A stretch of DNA of 5,561 nucleotides from positions 1 to 5,561 of the forward strand of contig JADGPO010000031.1 of the NCBI GenBank assembly GCA_017882405.1, given 5' to 3'. This document shows positions 1 through 4,799 of the stretch, piece by piece. The position numbers and the translations under genes were made by a program. The notes under the pieces are model-generated. The model did not search any database. It saw only the letters and a program-made list of their open reading frames with translations, and was not told the DNA's origin. Source of the stretch: Solirubrobacteraceae bacterium (GTDB taxonomy: Bacteria > Actinomycetota > Thermoleophilia > Solirubrobacterales > Solirubrobacteraceae). How positions within the stretch are numbered: the stretch's first letter is position 1; each line of letters starts with the position of its first letter.

Positions 1-44
1 TAGTAGAGCTTCCCCCCACTGAGATCGAGACCGCGCCGCACCTG

Positions 45-884
45 TTGGTCGCGGGCGCCAACGGCGAGCGTCGCCGCGACGAGCTGGCCGACTTCCTGCG
101 CAAGCGCCGCGCCGCGCTACAGCCGGATGAGGTCGGCCTGCCGAATGGCGGCCGGCGGCGCACCCCGGGCCTGCGGCGCGAGGAGGTCGCGCACCTGGCC
201 GGCGTGGGCACCACCTGGTACACGTGGCTGGAGCAGGGCCGCGACGTTCGTGCCTCGCTGGAAGTGCTGGAGGCGCTGGCCCGCGCGCTGCGCCTGACCC
301 CCGCCGAGCGCACCCACCTGGTGCTGCTGGGCCGCGGCGAGGAGCCGCCGGCCTGCAAGTCCGAGGAGCGGGTCTCGCCCACCGTCCGGCGCACGATCGA
401 CAACCTCGGCCACAACCCGGCCTACGTGATCGGCCGCCGGTGGGACTACCTGGCCTGGAACGAGGCCACGGTGGCCCTGTTCGGCGACCTGGGAGCCGTC
501 CCCCGCGCCGGCCGCAACCACGTGTGGATGCACTTCATGGACCCGGCCCGGCGCGAGATGTATCCCGACTGGGCGCGGTCGACGCGCATCATGGCCGCCA
601 AGTTCCGCGCCGACAGCGCCCGCCACATCGGCGACCCGTCGTTCGAGCAGCTGATCTCGACGCTGCGCAAGTCCAGCCCCGAGTTCTGCAAGGCCTGGAA
701 GAAGCACGAGGTGGCCACCAGCAGCGCCGGGCGCAAGGAGATCCACCACCCGGCGGTCGGCAAGATGCTGTTCGAGCACGCGGTCTTCAACCCCCAGGAA
801 ACGCCCGAGCAGCGGATGATCCTCTACACGCCGCTGCCCGACGAGGACACCCCGGCGAAGCTCGCCCAGCTGCTCGGTCACTAG
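45..884 (+). CDS. XRE-family transcriptional regulator with MmyB-like ligand-binding domain
   Basis: Predicted cytoplasmic DNA-binding regulator of 279 residues. Residues 11-95 form an XRE-type helix-turn-helix domain. Its core is the stretch TPGLRREEVAHLAGVG followed by TWYTWLEQGRD (residues 40-67), the hallmark of the actinobacterial XRE/MmyB group. Residues 113-275 resemble the MmyB-like domain (PAS-like fold, reported to bind fatty-acid-type ligands): RRWDYLAWNEA (131-141), W161, then DPARREMYPDW (166-176). The length is usual for the family. The start is uncertain: TTG at 45 gives a family-like N-terminus but has no good ribosome site, and the frame stays open to the window edge, so the gene may begin upstream. 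Family members often sit beside an oxidoreductase they control, but the upstream neighbour is not visible. The target is unknown, and the following TetR gene is separated by a strong hairpin. Family assignment is confident; ligand and target are not known. Confidence 0.9.
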   Translation: MVAGANGERRRDELADFLRKRRAALQPDEVGLPNGGRRRTPGLRREEVAHLAGVGTTWYTWLEQGRDVRASLEVLEALARALRLTPAERTHLVLLGRGEEPPACKSEERVSPTVRRTIDNLGHNPAYVIGRRWDYLAWNEATVALFGDLGAVPRAGRNHVWMHFMDPARREMYPDWARSTRIMAAKFRADSARHIGDPSFEQLISTLRKSSPEFCKAWKKHEVATSSAGRKEIHHPAVGKMLFEHAVFNPQETPEQRMILYTPLPDEDTPAKLAQLLGH

Positions 885-901
885 CCGCACCCCGCGGGCC
901 C

Positions 902-956
902 CAGGGGGCGTGGGCGATAAGGGTTCAATATGCACCCTGATCGCCCACGCTGCCTG
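902..956 (+). terminator. Long imperfect hairpin after the XRE gene, candidate terminator
   Basis: Eleven bases GCGTGGGCGAT (908-918) are perfectly complementary to ATCGCCCACGC (940-950). After an A-G mismatch the stem continues inward as AGGGT/ACCCT (920-924 with 934-938), closing a 9-base loop (925-933). Outward it adds a G-T pair (907/951), one mismatch and four more pairs (902-905 with 953-956). It starts 18 bases after the XRE stop codon, where a terminator would lie. No T-run follows, so it would be the tail-less type suggested for high-GC actinobacteria. It could instead be a dispersed intergenic repeat or a leader structure for the tetR-like gene downstream. The hairpin is certain from the sequence; the role is inferred. 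Confidence 0.6.
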
Positions 957-985
957 ATGGTTGCGCAATCTCACAGACCAAAATC

Positions 986-999
986 GGTACGTTTGTACC
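986..999 (+). promoter_or_regulatory. Palindromic operator candidate for the TetR-family repressor
   Basis: Perfect inverted repeat GGTAC-GTTT-GTACC, with 5-bp arms and a 4-bp centre, lying 3 bases before the ATG at 1003. TetR-family repressors bind such palindromes, usually overlapping their own promoter. This one covers both possible -10 hexamers (988-993 and 996-1001), so a bound dimer would block transcription of the regulator and the exporter gene coupled to it. The palindrome is seen directly; the binding protein is inferred from position. Confidence 0.65.
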
Positions 1000-1001
1000 A
1001 T
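996..1001 (+). promoter_or_regulatory. Possible -10 hexamer TACCAT for the tetR-MFS operon
   Basis: TACCAT fits the loose actinobacterial TAnnnT pattern. Transcription starting 6-8 bases downstream would begin at about the GTG at 1009 and give a leaderless mRNA, which would explain the missing Shine-Dalgarno sequence. An alternative is TACGTT at 988-993, which would start transcription near the ATG at 1003. No convincing -35 box lies at the right distance from either. Low confidence. Confidence 0.3.
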
Positions 1002-1002
1002 T

Positions 1003-1596
1003 ATGGTCGTGAGCACTTCCCAGGAGAACAAGCGACCACGCGGCCCAGCCCGGCGCGAGGCGCTGCTGGAGGCCGTGCTGGCGATCGTGGCCGAGGTCGG
1101 CGCCGAGGCGGTCACGCATCGTCGGGTCGCCGAGCGGGCCGGGCTGCCGCTGGCCTCCACCACGTACTGGTTTGACTCCAAGGAGGATCTGCTCACGGCG
1201 GCCCTGGAACTGGCGGCCGAGCGCGACGTCGCCCGTCTGCGCGCGCTGACCGTCGAGCTGCGCGAGCGCGACCCGCTGGAGGCGGTGCTGGACGCGGTGC
1301 TCGACCCACTCGACGAGCCCACCAGCCGAGCCTCCCTGATGGCAGCCTACGCGCTGCTGCTGGAGGCCGCCCGCCGGCCGGCGCTGCAGGCGCTGGCGCG
1401 CCGCTGGACCGACGCCTACCTGGACACGATCGGCGAGCTCCTGGAGCGGGCCGGCTCGCCGCCCCCGCGTGAGGACACGCGCCTGATCCTGGCCGCCGCC
1501 GACGGCCTGCTGCTGGAGGAGCTGGCGACCGGCGAGGCCGTCGACCTCCGTCCGGCGCTCGCGCGGCTGGTCGACCTCCTGATCGGACCCGGGTAA
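1003..1596 (+). CDS. TetR-family transcriptional repressor, partner of the downstream MFS exporter
   Basis: Predicted cytoplasmic dimeric repressor of 197 residues from ATG 1003; GTG 1009 would give 195. The N-terminal TetR domain spans roughly residues 14-72: helix 1 (ARREALLEAVLAIVAEVG), the helix-turn-helix with THRRVAERAGLPLASTTYWF (38-57), then DSKEDLL (58-64), the classic end of the recognition region. Residues 75-195 form a helical, less conserved ligand-binding and dimerisation domain; I cannot name its subfamily or inducer. A TTG at 961 is also in frame, but it would put the palindrome at 986-999 inside the gene and adds residues not typical of the family, so it is rejected. No ribosome site precedes 1003 or 1009, so translation may be leaderless. 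The stop overlaps the exporter start (TAATG), implying one operon and translational coupling. It probably represses itself and the exporter until a transported compound binds. Confidence 0.92.
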   Translation: MVVSTSQENKRPRGPARREALLEAVLAIVAEVGAEAVTHRRVAERAGLPLASTTYWFDSKEDLLTAALELAAERDVARLRALTVELRERDPLEAVLDAVLDPLDEPTSRASLMAAYALLLEAARRPALQALARRWTDAYLDTIGELLERAGSPPPREDTRLILAAADGLLLEELATGEAVDLRPALARLVDLLIGPG

Positions 1597-2876
1597 TGAC
1601 CGCGCTGCGCTGGCGCTGGCGCCGGCCCAGCGCCGGCGGATCGGACCGTCATCCGCAGGCGTCGCTGGTCTCGCTGGTGGCGATGCTGCTCGCGTTCGAG
1701 TCCTCGCTGTACTCGGCGGTCACCCCGGTTCTGCCTCACTACGCGCACACGTTGCATGCCTCCAAGCCGGCGCTCGGGCTGCTGTCCGCGGCCTATCCGG
1801 CCGGGCTGATCCCCGGCTCGCTGATCGGCGGCTGGATCGCCTCGCGGGTGGGGGTGCGCCGCACGACCCTGGCGGGCCTCATGTTCTTCGGCGTGGCGGT
1901 CGCGGCGTTCGGCTTTGCCACCGACCTGGTCGCGCTCGACGCGTTGCGCGCGGCGCAGGGCCTGTTCTGCGGCCTGATCTGGGGTGGCGCCCTCACGTGG
2001 GTGATCACGGCTTCCCCGGCCGAGCGCCGCGGCGCCACAATCGGCGCGGCCATCGCCGCGGCGACGTTCGGCACCCTGATCGGGCCGCTGCTGGGCACGG
2101 CCGCGGTGGCGATCGGCACGCGTCCGGTGTTCTGCGCGCTCGGGGTACTCTCGTTCGCACTGGCCGCCCGGACGCGCCGCCATCCCGCGCCGGCTCGCAC
2201 GGCCAACGACGACAGCGCCCGTCCCCCGCTGCTGACGGTGTTGCGCACCGTGGGCCTGCCGCTGGGCACCTGGCTGATCACGCTCGAGGCGATGACGATC
2301 GGTGCCACGAACGTCCTGCTTCCGCTGCGCCTGTCACGCTTCGGCGCCTCGGGGGTGGCGATCGGTGCCACGTTCGTCGCCGCGGCGGCGCTCAGCAGCG
2401 TGCTGTCGCCGATCGTCGGGCGGATGAGCGATCGCCGCGGCGCCCGGCTGCTCCTCGTCACCGGGCTGGGGGTCAGCGCCGTCCTGGTGAGCACGCTCGC
2501 GCTCCCCCACACGGCGGCCGTGCTGGCGCCGCTGAGCGTGATCGCGCTGGGCGGACCGCTGGCGGCCTACATGATCCCCGCGGTGTCGATGATGACCGAG
2601 TCAGCCGAGGCAGCCGGGATCGCGCTCGTGCTGGTGACGACGCTCGGGAACCTCGCCTACGCCACCGGCGAGACGATCGGCGCCCCAGTCGCCGCGAGCC
2701 TCTCCCAGGCCACCGGCGACGCGGTCCCGATCCTCCTGCTGGCCGCGTTGACGCTCGCCACCCTGTGGCCGGTCAGCCGGATCCGGCGTGCGCGACCCGG
2801 TGCCGATCCAGAGCAGGCCGCCAGTCAGCCTTCGACCGGCTCCTCGGTGACGTCGCGGGCGACCAGCGCCGCATAG
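1596..2876 (+). CDS. MFS transporter, DHA1-like drug:proton antiporter family
   Basis: Predicted inner-membrane efflux protein of 426 residues, probably exporting a small toxic compound in exchange for protons; substrate unknown. Hydrophobicity suggests 12 helices, roughly at residues 23-45, 60-82, 90-108, 112-138, 147-170, 172-191, 220-244, 250-273, 283-303, 306-328, 338-365 and 376-394. A charged cytoplasmic loop (192-218) divides the two halves. Motif A in the helix 2-3 loop is GWIASRVGVRR (79-89), where the usual Asp is Ser83; the second-half copy GRMSDRRGAR (275-284) keeps Asp279. Helix 5 carries a motif-C-like FGTLIGPLLG (158-167), typical of antiporters. The N-terminus is Trp/Arg-rich (RWRWRR, 5-10). 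ATG 1596 overlaps the repressor stop by one base and has no strong ribosome site, so coupled translation is likely. The last 17 codons overlap the 3' end of the convergent ABC gene. Family is confident; a metabolite rather than drug exporter is possible. Confidence 0.92.
   Translation: MTALRWRWRRPSAGGSDRHPQASLVSLVAMLLAFESSLYSAVTPVLPHYAHTLHASKPALGLLSAAYPAGLIPGSLIGGWIASRVGVRRTTLAGLMFFGVAVAAFGFATDLVALDALRAAQGLFCGLIWGGALTWVITASPAERRGATIGAAIAAATFGTLIGPLLGTAAVAIGTRPVFCALGVLSFALAARTRRHPAPARTANDDSARPPLLTVLRTVGLPLGTWLITLEAMTIGATNVLLPLRLSRFGASGVAIGATFVAAAALSSVLSPIVGRMSDRRGARLLLVTGLGVSAVLVSTLALPHTAAVLAPLSVIALGGPLAAYMIPAVSMMTESAEAAGIALVLVTTLGNLAYATGETIGAPVAASLSQATGDAVPILLLAALTLATLWPVSRIRRARPGADPEQAASQPSTGSSVTSRATSAA
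1608..1638 (+). promoter_or_regulatory. GC-rich hairpin just inside the MFS gene
   Basis: Bases 1608-1619 pair with 1627-1638 around a 7-base loop, giving a 12-bp stem with a single T-G wobble (1611/1635); the core is GGCGCTGG/CCAGCGCC. It begins 9 bases after the ATG codon at 1596-1598. Such a fold could stall initiating ribosomes and make exporter translation depend on ribosomes arriving from the overlapping repressor gene. It may equally be a by-product of the repeated Trp/Arg codons and high GC. The pairing is seen; a role is speculative. Confidence 0.3.
2825..2876. other. 52-bp convergent coding overlap of the MFS and ABC genes
   Basis: The MFS stop (TAG, 2874-2876) lies inside the ABC gene, and the ABC stop (TGA read on the minus strand, 2827-2825) lies inside the MFS gene. 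Each protein's C-terminal tail is therefore encoded by the opposite strand of the other's. Both tails are past the last recognisable domain: MFS residues 395-426 follow helix 12, and ABC residues 621-629 follow the ATPase core. I see no terminator hairpin in or near the overlap, so the two transcripts probably have complementary 3' ends. Confidence 0.85.
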
Positions 2877-4714
2877 GCGCCACCGCGCTCCAGCAGCTCC
2901 TCGTGGGTGCCGCGCTCGACGATCTGCCCCTTGTCGAGCACCAGGATCTGGTCGGCGTCGCGGATCGTGGACAGGCGATGGGCGATCGTGATCGTCGTAC
3001 GCCCCTCGGCCAAACGCTCGAGCTCGGCCTGGACGGCGTACTCGGTCTGGGTGTCCAGCGAGCTGGTGGCCTCGTCGAGCACCAGCACCGGCGGGTTGCG
3101 CAGCACCGTCCGCGCGATCGCCATGCGCTGCTTCTCGCCGCCGGAGAAGCGGTAGCCGCGCTCGCCGACGATCGTGTCGTAGCCCTGCGGCAGTGACGCG
3201 ACCAGGTCGTGGATCCGCGCCGTGCGCGCGGCGGCCTCCACCTCCTCGTCGGTGGCCTCGGGGCGCGCGAAGCGCAGGTTCTCCCGCACGCTGGCGTGAA
3301 ACAGGTAGGTCTCCTGGGAGACGACGCCGACGGTGGCCGCCAGCGAGGCCAGGGAGACGTCGCGGATGTCGACGCCGTCGATCGTCATCCGCCCCTCCTG
3401 GGGTTCGTACAGGCGCGCCACCAGGTAGCCGAGCGTCGTCTTACCGGATCCCGTCTCGCCCACGATCGCCGTGCGCGTGCCGGCAGGGACCTCGAGCCCG
3501 ACGTGTCGCAGCGTCCAGTCCGAGCCGTCGGGGTGGGTGGGGTTCAGCTCTTCATAGCGGAAGGAGACGTCGTCCAGGCGCACCTCCCCGAGCACTTCCT
3601 CGGGACGCAGCACCACCGGGTCGGCGGCCTCGACGATGTCGACCGGCAGGTCAAGGTACTCGAAGATGCGATCGAACAGCGCCAGCGAGGCCTCGACGTC
3701 GGCGCCCACGCCCAGCAGCGACTGGATCGGGAACAGCAGCCGCGTCTGCAAGGTGGTGAAGGCGACCACGGTGCCGATCGTGACCCCCTTCCCGAGGAAG
3801 CTCTGGCCGGCCAGCCAGTAGATAAGCGCCGGCTGGATCGCAAACGTCATCTGGATCGTCGACATCACCCAGCGCCCCGCCATCCGTGAGCGGACCTCCA
3901 GGTCGGCGATCCCCTTCGACTCCCCGGTGAAGCGCTCGGCCAGGTCCCGGCCGCGGCCCATCGTCTTGCCGAGCATGATCCCGCTCACCGACAGCGACTC
4001 GGCCACGAGCGCCGAGAGGTCGGCCAGACGGCGCTGCTGCTCCGTCGTGATCGTGCGCCGCATCCGGCCCACCCGCCGCGTCAGCCATACGAACAGCGGC
4101 ACGAACACCAACGAGATCGCCGCCAGACGCCAGTCCAGGATGCACATGGCCACCAACGAGGCGATCACCGTCGTCGCGTTCTGGGCGATCGTCGTCGCGG
4201 TCGTCGTCACCACGCTGTCCAGGCCGCCGATGTCGTTGGCGATCCGCGACTGGACCTCGCCGGTGCGGGTGCGGGTGAAGAAGGCCAGCGACATCCGCTG
4301 CAGGTGCCGGTAGACCGCGGCGCGCAGATCGTGCATGACCCGCTGGCCGACCTGGTTGGACAGATAGGTCTGCCACACGCTGAAGACGGCCGACAAGATC
4401 GCGATCGCGATCATCCCCGCGATCAGCTCCGTCAGCAGGGTGTGCTGGTGGTGAAAGATCCCCTTGTCGAGCACTGCCTTCAGCAGGAACGGCGAGACCA
4501 TGCTCAGCAGCGCGCTGAACACGATCATCACCAGGACCACGCCCAGGCGCATGCGGTAGGGCTTGAACAGCGCCAGGATGCGATGGGCATCGCGTTCGCG
4601 GCTGGGGTCCATCAGCGGCGGCGGCTTCTTGCGGTCGCCGCCGCGCAGCGAACGCGTCGATCCCGGCGCACTGGCGCCGTTGGAGGCCGCGAATCCTCGG
4701 TGTCCGGAGCTCAT
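2825..4714 (-). CDS. ABC exporter half-transporter (fused permease and ATP-binding domain)
   Basis: Predicted inner-membrane ATP-driven exporter of 629 residues, a normal length for a half-transporter working as a homodimer or heterodimer. A hydrophilic N-terminus (1-45) precedes a six-helix membrane domain (helices near 59-80, 95-117, 175-193, 195-213, 284-302, 310-330). The ATPase domain (377-618) is intact: A-loop Tyr387, Walker A GETGSGKTT (419-427), Q-loop Gln467, signature FSGGEKQR (523-530), Walker B VLVLDEATSSLD (543-554) with catalytic Glu548, and H-loop His579. A short insert (389-399) follows the A-loop. ATG 4714 has AGGA six bases upstream; the later Met35 (4612) has no such site, and a longer N-terminus would run into the divergent gene. 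No partner half-transporter is visible, so a homodimer is likely. It is divergent from an ArsR-like regulator that probably controls it. Multidrug or lipid export is the likely role; the substrate cannot be read. Confidence 0.93.
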   Translation of the reverse strand: MSSGHRGFAASNGASAPGSTRSLRGGDRKKPPPLMDPSRERDAHRILALFKPYRMRLGVVLVMIVFSALLSMVSPFLLKAVLDKGIFHHQHTLLTELIAGMIAIAILSAVFSVWQTYLSNQVGQRVMHDLRAAVYRHLQRMSLAFFTRTRTGEVQSRIANDIGGLDSVVTTTATTIAQNATTVIASLVAMCILDWRLAAISLVFVPLFVWLTRRVGRMRRTITTEQQRRLADLSALVAESLSVSGIMLGKTMGRGRDLAERFTGESKGIADLEVRSRMAGRWVMSTIQMTFAIQPALIYWLAGQSFLGKGVTIGTVVAFTTLQTRLLFPIQSLLGVGADVEASLALFDRIFEYLDLPVDIVEAADPVVLRPEEVLGEVRLDDVSFRYEELNPTHPDGSDWTLRHVGLEVPAGTRTAIVGETGSGKTTLGYLVARLYEPQEGRMTIDGVDIRDVSLASLAATVGVVSQETYLFHASVRENLRFARPEATDEEVEAAARTARIHDLVASLPQGYDTIVGERGYRFSGGEKQRMAIARTVLRNPPVLVLDEATSSLDTQTEYAVQAELERLAEGRTTITIAHRLSTIRDADQILVLDKGQIVERGTHEELLERGGAYAALVARDVTEEPVEG

Positions 4715-4720
4715 TTTCGA

Positions 4721-4724
4721 TCCT
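4721..4724 (-). promoter_or_regulatory. Ribosome binding site AGGA that sets the ABC exporter start
   Basis: On the minus strand AGGA lies six bases before the ATG at 4714. It is the best Shine-Dalgarno match in the window and the main reason for choosing this start over the internal Met codon at 4612-4610. Confidence 0.65.
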
Positions 4725-4743
4725 GATGATGACGCACGCCTCC

Positions 4744-4749
4744 AGCTTA
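4744..4749 (-). promoter_or_regulatory. Possible -10 hexamer TAAGCT for the ABC exporter gene
   Basis: Read on the minus strand, TAAGCT fits the TAnnnT pattern and would start transcription near 4737, leaving a leader of about 23 bases that contains the AGGA site. The expected -35 zone (about 4767-4773) reads CGATGG or TCGATG, a poor match, and overlaps the ATCGAAA element at 4769-4775. A promoter must exist in this short gap; this exact placement is tentative. Confidence 0.35.
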
Positions 4750-4757
4750 GCCTCACA

Positions 4758-4775
4758 TTTCGGCGTCCATCGAAA
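4758..4775. promoter_or_regulatory. Inverted repeat TTTCG-N8-CGAAA, operator candidate for the ArsR-like regulator
   Basis: TTTCG (4758-4762) and CGAAA (4771-4775) form an inverted repeat with an 8-bp centre. The right arm extends to ATCGAAA (4769-4775), which recurs in inverted orientation as TTTCGAT at 4715-4721, next to the ABC start codon. Winged-helix dimers of the ArsR type bind such repeats. The site lies over the likely -35 region of the ABC gene and just upstream of the regulator's own promoter, so one bound dimer could repress both directions. The repeats are seen; the binding protein is inferred from position. Confidence 0.4.
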
Positions 4776-4786
4776 CGTTCCCGGGC

Positions 4787-4792
4787 TAGGCT
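4787..4792 (+). promoter_or_regulatory. Possible -10 hexamer TAGGCT for the ArsR-like gene
   Basis: TAGGCT fits TAnnnT and ends seven bases before the ATG at 4800, so transcription would start at or beside the start codon and give a leaderless mRNA. No strong Shine-Dalgarno sequence precedes this ATG, which agrees with that. No clear -35 box is present. Confidence 0.35.
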
Positions 4793-4799
4793 TGAGCAC

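Noticed and set aside
891..898. Palindrome CCCGCGGG after the XRE stop codon
   Set aside because: No loop and only GC bases in a GC-rich region; the larger hairpin at 902-956 better explains terminator function here.
961..968. Palindrome TTGCGCAA as a second operator
   Set aside because: Only 8 bases, no extension on either side and no second copy in the window; it could arise by chance.
961..1002. Upstream TTG start for the TetR-family gene
   Set aside because: It adds 14 residues atypical of the family, has no ribosome site, and would place the operator-like palindrome inside the coding region.
117..1322. Open frame of about 400 codons on the minus strand across the XRE and TetR genes
   Set aside because: It is antisense to two well-recognised genes, its protein is low-complexity Ser/Arg/Gly-rich text without a domain, and such frames are expected in very GC-rich DNA.
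1416..2183. Open minus-strand frame of 255 codons across the TetR-MFS junction
   Set aside because: Arg/Gln/Glu-rich composition without any domain, antisense to two real genes; a GC-driven shadow.
1997..3196. Open plus-strand frame of 399 codons running from the MFS gene into the ABC gene
   Set aside because: Out of frame with the MFS protein and antisense to the ABC protein, Arg/Gly/His-rich, no recognisable fold.
4563..4799. Possible 79-residue N-terminal extension of the ArsR-like protein
   Set aside because: It would overlap the start of the ABC gene and the promoter region, while the winged-helix fold begins right after the ATG at 4800.
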